This document shows, piece by piece, positions 15,282-22,901 of a stretch of DNA of 64,000 nucleotides (the first letter of the stretch is position 1; each line of letters starts with the position of its first letter). The DNA lies in the NCBI RefSeq assembly GCF_900188275.1, contig NZ_FZNY01000012.1:59161-123160 (forward strand), read 5' to 3'. Made by a program: the position numbers and the translations under genes. The notes beneath the pieces were generated by a model. It was not told where the DNA came from. It ran no database searches and saw only the letters and a list, made by a program, of their open reading frames with translations. The stretch is from Dokdonia pacifica (GTDB lineage: Bacteria > Bacteroidota > Bacteroidia > Flavobacteriales > Flavobacteriaceae).

Positions 15282-15298
15282 TTGGCACGCTCCTTGGT
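15282..15298 (+). promoter_or_regulatory. Sigma-54-like promoter
   Basis: TTGGCACGCTCCTTGGT has the -24 TGGCACG element and, at the correct 11-12 base spacing, TTGGT in place of TTGCT. Predicted start of transcription is about 50 bases before the ATG at 15361. Confidence 0.5.
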
Positions 15299-15360
15299 TT
15301 ATACTACCCAAGAAACGTACGCCGAGAGTCGGTAACGTAATAACCCTAATATTTTTATAT

Positions 15361-15915
15361 ATGAAAAAGTTAGTCGTATTAGTAGTTTTATTTCTAGGAG
15401 GAATGACTGCTCAAGCAAATGAAGTGACGAATCTCGATCACGCAAACACAACAGGGATACGTTACAATGTGCCACAATCAATCAAATTTGTACAACGTGG
15501 TGTGAAATTTACTGTTTTTCCAAATGGAGAGTTTGATTTTAGATTTTTAAATCCTCAACATCACGGAAGACGTGGCTATAATGCTCCAGGCACAACCTAT
15601 AACAATCGAAGAAGAGGCTATGTTTCTTATGATTATTATGGAAATGTCACTAAAGTAGGACGTAATTACATTTATTACAACCGTAACTGTGATGTAAATC
15701 AGATTGGGAATATCACATTAAGATATAGAAATGGCAGATTGGTACGAGTAGGGAATTTAAGAATATTCTATAACCGTTATGGAGAAATTGCTCAAACAGA
15801 GGGTCATGTGATTTATAATGACCATTATGGTACCAATGATTACTACAATGATGATCCGTATAATGGAAGAAAAAGAAACCGTAAAAGCGTAGGCGCTAGA
15901 GGCGGTAAAAGATAA
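15361..15915 (+). CDS. Secreted Tyr/Arg/Asn-rich repeat protein
   Basis: 184 residues from the ATG at 15361; an in-frame ATG at 15238 is rejected because it precedes the promoter-like element and hides a clear signal peptide (MKKLVVLVVLFLGGMTAQA). After FTVFPNGEFDFRFLN the protein is rich in Tyr, Arg and Asn with repeated YYGNVTKVGRNYIYYNR / RYRNGRLVRVGNLRIFYNRYG units. It ends in a basic tail. Common in Flavobacteriia but without known function. The sigma-54-like element suggests regulation by an enhancer-binding activator. Confidence 0.7.
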   Translation: MKKLVVLVVLFLGGMTAQANEVTNLDHANTTGIRYNVPQSIKFVQRGVKFTVFPNGEFDFRFLNPQHHGRRGYNAPGTTYNNRRRGYVSYDYYGNVTKVGRNYIYYNRNCDVNQIGNITLRYRNGRLVRVGNLRIFYNRYGEIAQTEGHVIYNDHYGTNDYYNDDPYNGRKRNRKSVGARGGKR

Positions 15916-15949
15916 TAGATTTTTGGTTGGTTAGTTTTGGGAAACCTCG

Positions 15950-15977
15950 TAAAGCATTTGTTTTACGGGGTTTTTCT
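15950..15977 (+). terminator. Terminator
   Basis: Stem AACCTCGTAAA / TTTACGGGGTT followed by TTT. Confidence 0.7.
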
Positions 15978-16455
15978 ATTTAAATACAGACATACTCTTA
16001 GAACTCCTAGGATAGTTCTCTCTTCCTGAAAACGATACTCAAAAGCAAACCACATCTCCCCTATACGATCTTACTGGGTACGCTTTCGCGAAAGCGTAAT
16101 TATGAGATCTACAACTTAAAGGAGAGTGAAACGGTAAAGTGTAAAAGAACCATAAAAAATACAGTCTCTTCCGTTTACTACATTAGGCTTTATCTAAAAA
16201 GCATTCACAAGGAACTAACTTTTAAATTTCGAAGCAGGCCATGGAATATGTAAGTCTCGATTATCGAGTAGAAAACACAATCCACTGAAACTACGGATTA
16301 TACCCTTCTGAAAACTTTAAATTCAGCCTATAAGACCCCATATTTGTAGCGAAGTATATGTAAATATTGGGGTTGTTTACATGCAAAATAGGCGCTTTCT
16401 AAAAAGCGTCTATTTTCATCTAATGATCCTTTAAAGTGTAATAAAAAGATCATCT
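15978..16455. other. Repeat-bearing gene-free region upstream of the toxin gene
   Basis: No ORF supported. Holds an iterated palindrome (16079-16098) joined to a degenerate GAGATTCACGACC-type repeat (to about 16141), a CTCGATTATCGAG inverted repeat (about 16256-16268) with a second copy near 29132, and a strong hairpin AAAATAGGCGCTTT / AAAGCGTCTATTTT (16385-16416) 40 bases before the toxin start. The last could be an RNA element in the toxin leader or a terminator. Confidence 0.6.
16079..16098. repeat. Iterated palindrome, intergenic copy
   Basis: Perfect 20-bp palindrome TACGCTTTCGCGAAAGCGTA, followed by ATTATGAGAT... and GGAGAGTGAAACGGTAAAG, the same composite order as at 46170-46230. Confidence 0.9.
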
Positions 16456-19400
16456 ATGTACGAATTTAAGCCAAGACCTAAAGTAGTACCGCAAGCGAAA
16501 GCTGCTAAACCGTCATCCAAAATAAAACCAGATCCTGAAATAGAAAAGGAAAAAAAGGAAAGTACCGTACAATCTGATATTCAAACACCAGAAAAAACAG
16601 ACGGGATGAATAGTGTTGGAAATTCAGAGACTACAAATACGGCAACTGGGCTTCAAGATACTACAACTAGCTCTGAAACTGGCGGAGATGCGTTTCAACA
16701 ACTCATTGCAAAAGATCCCATTACACAACTCCTAGAAAATGATCCTATTACACAACTCTTGGATAATGATCCGTTTATCCAATTGGTAAATAAAACCAAT
16801 GCTCCTACACGTAAAATAGCTGAAGAAACAAAAGACAAGAGTGAAGCTACTACTGTAGAAGAAGATGCATCTGATAAAGCTGCTATCAAAGCTATAAAGG
16901 AGAGAGAAGCTGTTCAAGACAAACCAAAAATAAAGATTGAGAATTCGTCTCCTGAAGCAGCCATAGGAAGTGTAACAAAGCTTCCTCCTTTACAGATGTT
17001 TGATGCTATGAATGAAGCAAGTACTGCAGCTACACAAGCACAACAAAATCAGCTAAATAAGGTACAAGAAGGAATGGAGGAAATCACCATTCCAACAGGT
17101 ATAGATGCCGCATCTGAAGCCAAACAACCAACACCAAAAGTAGTTGCCAAAGGGAAAACACCAACGATTAAAACCCCAACAACAGCAAAGAAAGTTGCCT
17201 CTGATAAAGCAACAAAAAGCCTTGACAAGGAAACCAAAAAAGCACCTATTGGAAAAGTAACAACAAAAAGAGGTGCGTTTATAAAAGACATACAAAAGTC
17301 CCGAGAAAACCTTGGTAATGTTCAGACAGCTGCACAATCAGATCTTGGTGCACAACCTGCTGCAAATTTTGATGAAGCGTCAAATCCAGCACAAATCCAA
17401 GCAAATAATGCTAAAGCACAGCAAAGTGTAGGGAATGAATTAGGAAACGCGCAAAAAGCCACAACACAAGACTTTGGAGAAAGTGGTATGTTCCCTAAAA
17501 AAGCCAGTAAGAAAGCGAAGATTGCGATTAAAACTGAGCTTACGGAACAACGTGAAAGCTTACTTTCAAAAGAAACAGACATGCCAAGTTTTAATGATGC
17601 AGAAACCGCAAGTCTAAACCAAGAATTACAAGCGCGTTATCAAAGTGAGATTGATACTGCTGAACAAGACATGCAGGTTGCTGGTGCAGATAAAGACCAA
17701 AACATTACTAAAGAAAAAGATAAGCATCATCAAGATATGATGGCTGCTACCGAAGAAGCCAAAGCAACGCAACGTTTAGAACGTAGTAAAGGACAACAAG
17801 AAGTTGTCAACCAAAAAGAAAACTGGCAAGCCGAAAACCAGAAAATAAAAGAAGATGCTTCGATGCAACTTGCGAAAGAGCAAACGAAGAATGAGGCAAG
17901 TATTACTAAAAAGCAAGCTGAAGGAAATAAACAAATTGCTGATACGTATGCAAAAGCCGATAAAGATATTGCGGCTAAAACCAAAAAAGCTGATGAAGAA
18001 GTAGCTCAGCAAGAGAAAGAAGGAGTAGAAAAAGAAGAAAAAGGATGGTTTGATAGTGCAATCGATTGGATAGGTGATCAATTTGATAAAATCAAAAAAG
18101 CAGTCAATGTTATTTTTGATAAGTTACGAGCTGCCGTTAAAAGTCTTGTCAATTGGGCAAAAGAGAAAGCTTCTGGCATTATCAATGCCGTACGAGACTT
18201 TGCGATCAAAGCTGTTAAAGCGTTTGGAGAGATTGCAAAATCTGTAGTAAGCGCAGCCCTCTTTATGTTCCCAGAAGCTGCTAAAAAATTCAATGCTTTT
18301 ATTGATAAAGCAGTAGCCCAAACGATAGAGGTCATCAATAAGGTAGCTGAAGCGCTGGAAAAAACAGTGCACGCGTTATTAGACGTTATAGGAAAAGTAA
18401 TAGATATGATTCTAGTACTTTACCAAAAAGCCATTAATCTAGCCTTAGATGTATTGGAGGCTCTTACCGTAGGTGTATTAATCATCATTAGATTCTTGGC
18501 TAATTTAGGAATTGGAGCGAGCTACTCAGCCTTAGAGTTTTTAGGTGCCTTAGGAGAAGAGGCGTTAGGAGGTAATCCTGGAGAACCACTACAAGACACA
18601 GAGGTCTCTACTAAAAATGAGAGCAAATGGTCTGAGGCCATGGGCTTACCAGAAGGAAGAATAACCTTTGATGGAAAAAGAAATGGCATCTCGGCAGAAG
18701 GTGCATCAATACCAGATGTGTTAACAAAAAGTGTCCTCGCAGACGAAGATGTTTCTGTTACTCCAAATCCGCTTGTAGAAATGGACCCATCTTTAGCGTT
18801 ACAGCAGTATGAAAGCATGAAAGATGGTGAAGTATTTGGCTTAGGAGGATCTGCAAGTCCCATAACAAGAGAACAAATTCAAGAACAAGCCGCTGGACAA
18901 GAAGGATTTGCTAGTGGTTTTGATCAAGAGACTACAGGTGCAGAAAGTGCCACAGGAGAAGGTGCTGACTTTTACAACATGAGTGATGAAAGTAAATTGA
19001 CCTATTATAATGATCAAATGCTTCAAGAATCTGAAGCTGCAGGGAGTAAAGAACCTAATGGTGCAGAACCTAAAAGTCAACCCGTAAATGATACAAGCAG
19101 AGCCGCATTGATCGCAAAAACTGGACGTTTAAGTATAGGCAGAAGAATAGAATATTTTGGACAACAAATGCTCACAGGAGTTCAGGTATTATGGGCTAAG
19201 TATAAAGCCTATATCATTGGAGGACTAATCGCTGCATTAATAATTGCTGGTGTCGCTGCATTCTTTACAGGTGGTGCCGCTGTACTAGCCGCTGTACAAC
19301 TTATTATGAATGCATTGATCTTAATTTTTGGAGCGATCGCGATATACCGCGCTAGTGGAAAAATAAAAGAGTATGTACAACTAGCATGGAACAACAATCC

Positions 19401-20475
19401 TAAAGATGCAGGAAAAGCACTGGCCTCTGCCTTTGCCATTATCGTTGTAGAATTTTTAATAGACCGTATTTTATTAGGGATGGGTAAAGTGCTCAAAACA
19501 ACTATTAAAGCCGTTAAAGCGACAAAGGTTGGTAAGTTTGTAGTCAAGAACACCAAAGGCATTCGTAAAGTAACGAAAGGAGCTATTAAAGGAACTAAAA
19601 AAGGAATAACAACAATAGGAAGCAGAATAAAAGGAAACAAATTAGTATTAAATTTTAACAAGAAAGTAGGCACAGGAATTAAAAAGTTTAATACATTTAG
19701 AAACAGAGTTCTGGATAAGCTTGGGTTTGAAAAAATGTGGTTTGAAAAACATGGTAGATACCTTGAAATGTGGGCTAGTTTTAATCCAAAACTCTTAATC
19801 ATGCGTACAGATCCTAATACTGGAGAAGAAGTTGTGAAGGCGGAAGATCTAACGGATGATATCATTAAGAGAATACAACAAAATAAAAAGACGAGAGGTG
19901 TTAATGACAAAAAGCTTATAGGAGAAAAAATAGATGATGGTGTAATTGTGTCTGATCGTTATGCAAAAAAGCATCTTGCAGGAGATTCTAAACATTCACT
20001 AGATGATTTAAAAAAATTAGACGAAAACGATATTCGCAAATTATCTGGTAATGCAAGTAACACAACATTATTACGTAAGGGAATTGATACACCACAACCT
20101 AAAAATTTCCAAGCGCATCATGTTGTTCCTAGAGAATTACAAAAAACATATCAGAAGTTTTTTGATGATATTGGGTTTGATATAGAAAATGGTGCTGTAA
20201 ATGGTATTATGATGCCTCCTAATAAAGAGGTATTAAAAACTGCTAAACAAGCGGAAGATATAGGTAAAATGTTTGATGATTATGCCTTTCACCAAGGAAG
20301 TCATGGAGATTATACTAGAAGAATAAACAACGAAATAGAAGAAATTAAAAAGTTTTACGACCAGAATATGTTCACTAAAACTGAAGCCATGGATGAATTA
20401 GTAGATTTAACTGATCGAGTAAAAAATGCCATAAAGAATGGAAATAATCAAAGAATAAATGATTTAATATTTTAA
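16456..20475 (+). CDS. Large polymorphic toxin with C-terminal AHH nuclease domain
   Basis: 1339 residues, no signal peptide. N-terminus: Pro/Lys/Glu-rich, with a threefold DPITQLLEN-type repeat at about 88-112. Charged coiled coil to about 520. From GWFDSAIDWIGDQFDKIKKA (about 531) a run of amphipathic helices (DKLRAAVKSLVNWAKEKASG, DFAIKAVKAFGEIAKSV). Hydrophobic segments at about 918-965 and 980-1010. The C-terminal tip has QAHHVVPRELQKTY at about 1219, the AHH motif of an HNH/EndoVII-like toxin family, then NGIMMPPN and DDYAFHQGSHGDYTRRIN. An Imm11-like gene follows 4 bases later. Such helical bodies are seen in cargo of contractile injection systems; no delivery genes are in the window, so the route is unknown. 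Confidence 0.8.
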   Translation: MYEFKPRPKVVPQAKAAKPSSKIKPDPEIEKEKKESTVQSDIQTPEKTDGMNSVGNSETTNTATGLQDTTTSSETGGDAFQQLIAKDPITQLLENDPITQLLDNDPFIQLVNKTNAPTRKIAEETKDKSEATTVEEDASDKAAIKAIKEREAVQDKPKIKIENSSPEAAIGSVTKLPPLQMFDAMNEASTAATQAQQNQLNKVQEGMEEITIPTGIDAASEAKQPTPKVVAKGKTPTIKTPTTAKKVASDKATKSLDKETKKAPIGKVTTKRGAFIKDIQKSRENLGNVQTAAQSDLGAQPAANFDEASNPAQIQANNAKAQQSVGNELGNAQKATTQDFGESGMFPKKASKKAKIAIKTELTEQRESLLSKETDMPSFNDAETASLNQELQARYQSEIDTAEQDMQVAGADKDQNITKEKDKHHQDMMAATEEAKATQRLERSKGQQEVVNQKENWQAENQKIKEDASMQLAKEQTKNEASITKKQAEGNKQIADTYAKADKDIAAKTKKADEEVAQQEKEGVEKEEKGWFDSAIDWIGDQFDKIKKAVNVIFDKLRAAVKSLVNWAKEKASGIINAVRDFAIKAVKAFGEIAKSVVSAALFMFPEAAKKFNAFIDKAVAQTIEVINKVAEALEKTVHALLDVIGKVIDMILVLYQKAINLALDVLEALTVGVLIIIRFLANLGIGASYSALEFLGALGEEALGGNPGEPLQDTEVSTKNESKWSEAMGLPEGRITFDGKRNGISAEGASIPDVLTKSVLADEDVSVTPNPLVEMDPSLALQQYESMKDGEVFGLGGSASPITREQIQEQAAGQEGFASGFDQETTGAESATGEGADFYNMSDESKLTYYNDQMLQESEAAGSKEPNGAEPKSQPVNDTSRAALIAKTGRLSIGRRIEYFGQQMLTGVQVLWAKYKAYIIGGLIAALIIAGVAAFFTGGAAVLAAVQLIMNALILIFGAIAIYRASGKIKEYVQLAWNNNPKDAGKALASAFAIIVVEFLIDRILLGMGKVLKTTIKAVKATKVGKFVVKNTKGIRKVTKGAIKGTKKGITTIGSRIKGNKLVLNFNKKVGTGIKKFNTFRNRVLDKLGFEKMWFEKHGRYLEMWASFNPKLLIMRTDPNTGEEVVKAEDLTDDIIKRIQQNKKTRGVNDKKLIGEKIDDGVIVSDRYAKKHLAGDSKHSLDDLKKLDENDIRKLSGNASNTTLLRKGIDTPQPKNFQAHHVVPRELQKTYQKFFDDIGFDIENGAVNGIMMPPNKEVLKTAKQAEDIGKMFDDYAFHQGSHGDYTRRINNEIEEIKKFYDQNMFTKTEAMDELVDLTDRVKNAIKNGNNQRINDLIF

Positions 20476-20479
20476 ACCA

Positions 20480-21028
20480 ATGAATATCTATAGAATTACC
20501 CAATACACTGGAGAAAAGTTTTCCTATATGGATTTTGAAACTGGTCTAGATTCTGATTTTGTCAATGAGCTAACAAATGGAAAACTTATGTCTTTTGATA
20601 ATAATACTCCAACGTTTAAATTAAAAAACAAAACAAAAGAACTACCAGATGTCATAGGAACTAGTTTATCACATTTTTTTATAAATGACAAAGTTAAAGC
20701 AATATTAAAAAAAGAAATAACCGAACAAGAAATTAATTTTCTACCTGTAAAACTTGATATACATACGTTTTGGTTGGTAAATATTGTTGGTTTATTAGAC
20801 TGTTTCGATTATAAGAATTCGGAATACACAACATTTAAAAACGGTTTGCCACGTAAAATATTTGATATTAAATTTATAGAAAATAATATTCCAGAAATAG
20901 CTATATTTAGAATAAAAGAAAGTCCAATTAAACTTTTTATCACAGAAAAACTTAAAAACATACTTGAAGAAGCTGGAGTCACAGGAGTAAAGTACAGTGA
21001 TAATATGGATTTAACAATGGGAATTTAA
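20480..21028 (+). CDS. Imm11-like immunity protein 1
   Basis: 182 residues. MNIYRITQYTGEKFSYMDFE, WLVNIVGLLDCFDYKNSEYT, IAIFRIKESPIKLFITEKL and EEAGVTGVKY fit the Imm11 (formerly DUF1629) pattern. It starts 4 bases after the toxin stop codon and is the expected cognate antidote of the AHH tip. The 3' part, from about 20930, is almost identical in DNA to immunity gene 3, while the 5' part is diverged, so one of the two is a recombinant. A terminator follows. Confidence 0.78.
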   Translation: MNIYRITQYTGEKFSYMDFETGLDSDFVNELTNGKLMSFDNNTPTFKLKNKTKELPDVIGTSLSHFFINDKVKAILKKEITEQEINFLPVKLDIHTFWLVNIVGLLDCFDYKNSEYTTFKNGLPRKIFDIKFIENNIPEIAIFRIKESPIKLFITEKLKNILEEAGVTGVKYSDNMDLTMGI

Positions 21029-21057
21029 TTCATTGAAAACTATATAAACAATAAAAA

Positions 21058-21092
21058 ATGAGCTTAATTTAATAGTTAGGCTCATTTTTTTA
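21058..21092 (+). terminator. Terminator after immunity gene 1
   Basis: ATGAGCTTAA / TTAGGCTCAT with one G-U pair, then TTTTTTT. Duplicated at 22833-22866. Confidence 0.75.
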
Positions 21093-21107
21093 TAAAATGT
21101 TTTCTCT

Positions 21108-21149
21108 TAACTAAAAATTAAATTATTTAGATAAAATGTAGAAATCCCT
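21108..21149 (+). repeat. Cassette spacer, copy 1
   Basis: TAACTAAAAATTAAATTATT followed by TAGATAAAATGTAGAAATCC, joining the end of one cassette to the next toxin tip. Matching copies at 21991-22031 and, truncated, at 22882-22901. Confidence 0.7.
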
Positions 21150-21365
21150 ATAGGAAACAAATTTGATGATTATGCATTCCACCAAGGAAGTCATCCAAAA
21201 TATACAGAAATCATAAAAGACAAAATGGATGATATATATGATTTTTATAGAAAAGGAGAATTAGACAAAATAGATGCTTATAATGAAGTTTTAGAGATTA
21301 CTAACAATGCAAAAGTAGCTATTGCAAATGGTAATGGTATACCAATAAACAGTATAAAGTTTTAA
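21150..21365 (+). pseudogene. Headless AHH-type toxin tip, variant
   Basis: Open frame of 71 residues with no start codon, reading IGNKFDDYAFHQGSHPKYTE and ending PINSIKF, then stop at 21363. It aligns with the last 71 residues of the large toxin (IGKMFDDYAFHQGSHGDYTR...) but is clearly diverged after HQGSH. It lacks the AHH motif, so it cannot be a nuclease alone. It is the 3' part of an alternative toxin tip, paired with the immunity gene 3 bases downstream. Could be a remnant or a donor for recombination into the main toxin. Confidence 0.75.
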
Positions 21366-21368
21366 ATT

Positions 21369-21914
21369 ATGAAAATATTCAGGTTCGATTACACAATAGA
21401 TGAAGATAAAAACTATACATATATTGATCCTAAAATTGAATTTTTATCACTTGAAGAAGAGATGCTATTGAGAAATGGAGAAAAGCTCACTTTAAATGAA
21501 AAAAGAAAAATTCCAGTAAAGAATAAGAAAAAAAAAATACCAGACATATTAAAATCTGGAGAAGTTCTTGTTAACGAAAAAGTAAAAAAACTATTAGAAG
21601 AACAAACAACTGCTATAATTAATTATATTCCTCTGAAAGTTGACAAATATGACTATTGGTTACTTAATATTATAAATCATCTAGATTGTTTTGATTATGA
21701 AAATTCAGAATTTACTACACTTAAAAGTGGTAAGCCATTTAAAATAACAAATCTTAAATTAATTACTCAAAACATACCAGAGATTGCTATTTTTAGACTT
21801 AAAGAAAAATCATCAACACTTTTTGTTACTGATAAGCTTAAAACTATTTTAGAAGAAGCCAATGTAACTGGTATTCGTTTTAATGAAGATATGAACTTGA
21901 CTATTGGATTTTAA
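21369..21914 (+). CDS. Imm11-like immunity protein 2
   Basis: 181 residues, paralogue of immunity protein 1 with YWLLNIINHLDCFDYENSEF and EANVTGIRFNEDMNLTIGF. It is the most diverged of the three and lies behind the diverged tip, as expected for a cognate pair of a different specificity. Followed by its own terminator (21939-21970). Confidence 0.78.
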   Translation: MKIFRFDYTIDEDKNYTYIDPKIEFLSLEEEMLLRNGEKLTLNEKRKIPVKNKKKKIPDILKSGEVLVNEKVKKLLEEQTTAIINYIPLKVDKYDYWLLNIINHLDCFDYENSEFTTLKSGKPFKITNLKLITQNIPEIAIFRLKEKSSTLFVTDKLKTILEEANVTGIRFNEDMNLTIGF

Positions 21915-21938
21915 TAAAAAAAATAATTACAAATAAAG

Positions 21939-21970
21939 CGAGTTTGACTTAATCGTTAGACTCGTTTTAT
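21939..21970 (+). terminator. Terminator after immunity gene 2
   Basis: CGAGTTTGA / TTAGACTCG (with G-U pairs) followed by TTTTATTTTT. Sequence differs from the terminators after genes 1 and 3 but sits at the same place. Confidence 0.65.
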
Positions 21971-21990
21971 TTTTATAGATTTTTTTCACC

Positions 21991-22031
21991 TAACTAATAA
22001 TTAAATTATTTAGGTAAAATGTAGACATTCT
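21991..22031 (+). repeat. Cassette spacer, copy 2
   Basis: TAACTAATAATTAAATTATT then TAGGTAAAATGTAGACATTC, matching copy 1 at 21108. Confidence 0.7.
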
Positions 22032-22041
22032 TATAGGTAAA

Positions 22042-22248
22042 ATGTTTGATGATTATGCCTTTCACCAAGGGAGTCATGGAGATTATACTAGAAGAATAAA
22101 CAACGAAATAGAAGAAATTAAAAAGTTTTACGACCAGAATATGTTCACTAAAACTGAAGCCATGGATGAATTAGTAGATTTAACTGATCGAGTAAAAAAT
22201 GCCATAAAGAATGGAAATAATCAAAGAATAAATGATTTAATATTTTAA
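22042..22248 (+). pseudogene. Headless toxin tip, near-identical to the main toxin 3' end
   Basis: 68 codons from ATG 22042, identical in protein to the last 68 residues of the large toxin; over about 215 bases (from ATAGGTAAAATG) I see a single base change (GGAAGT to GGGAGT). It has no AHH motif. The ATG is an internal codon of the parent gene, so translation is uncertain. It shows a very recent duplication of the 3' end of the toxin gene or gene conversion between copies. Confidence 0.75.
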
Positions 22249-22251
22249 AGT

Positions 22252-22803
22252 ATGAGTATATACAGAATTAAGTCTTATTCAGGTGATAATTTTTGTTACG
22301 TGGATTCTAATACTGGTTTAGATATAGATTTTATTGACGATTTAACAGAAGGGAATCTAATGTTTTTTGACGATAATAGAATTCCATCTATAAATTTAAA
22401 GCGCAAAACAAAAATATTACCAGATATATTGGGTACTGGTTCTGCAGAGTTTTTTGTAAATGATAAAGTGAAAGAAATATTAGAACTTAACATAACTGAG
22501 CAAAAAATAAATTTTTCACCCATAAGAATTGATAAATATAATTATTGGTTACTTAATATCATTGGATTATTAGATTGTTTTGATAATGAGAAGTCTGGAT
22601 ATACTACTTTTGAAAATGGAAATATTGATGATGTGCATAACCTAAAATTTAAAAAAGAAAAAATTCCTGAGATTAGTATTTTTAGAATAAAAGAGAATAC
22701 TGTTAGACTTTTTATCACAGAAAAACTTAAAAACATATTTGAAGAAGCTGGAGTCACGGGAGTAAAGTACAGTGATAATATGGATTTAACAATGGGAATT
22801 TAA
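22252..22803 (+). CDS. Imm11-like immunity protein 3
   Basis: 183 residues: MSIYRIKSYSGDNFCYVDSN, YWLLNIIGLLDCFDNEKSGY, EEAGVTGVKYSDNMDLTMGI. The last 29 or so residues differ from immunity protein 1 by only one residue (IFEE for ILEE) and the DNA there and through the terminator is almost identical, while the first 120 residues are diverged. Lies 3 bases after the near-identical tip. Confidence 0.78.
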   Translation: MSIYRIKSYSGDNFCYVDSNTGLDIDFIDDLTEGNLMFFDDNRIPSINLKRKTKILPDILGTGSAEFFVNDKVKEILELNITEQKINFSPIRIDKYNYWLLNIIGLLDCFDNEKSGYTTFENGNIDDVHNLKFKKEKIPEISIFRIKENTVRLFITEKLKNIFEEAGVTGVKYSDNMDLTMGI

Positions 22804-22832
22804 TTCATTGAAAACTATATAAACAATAAAAA

Positions 22833-22866
22833 ATGAGCTTAATTTAATAGTTAGGCTCATTTTTTA
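22833..22866 (+). terminator. Terminator after immunity gene 3
   Basis: Same hairpin as after immunity gene 1 (ATGAGCTTAA / TTAGGCTCAT, then T-run). Confidence 0.75.
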
Positions 22867-22881
22867 TGCATCTTTTTTACA

Positions 22882-22901
22882 TAACTAATAATTAAATTAT
22901 T
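22882..22901 (+). repeat. Cassette spacer, terminal copy
   Basis: TAACTAATAATTAAATTATT. It ends exactly at the stop codon of the convergent flippase gene, suggesting that this is the original flank of the locus and that copies 1 and 2 arose when the unit was duplicated. Confidence 0.7.

Noticed and set aside
15238..15360. Upstream 41-codon extension of the secreted repeat protein
   Set aside because: It would start before the sigma-54-like promoter and hide the signal peptide starting at 15361.
21150..21365. Functional small protein
   Set aside because: No start codon in frame and the catalytic AHH part of the toxin is missing; treated as a headless tip.
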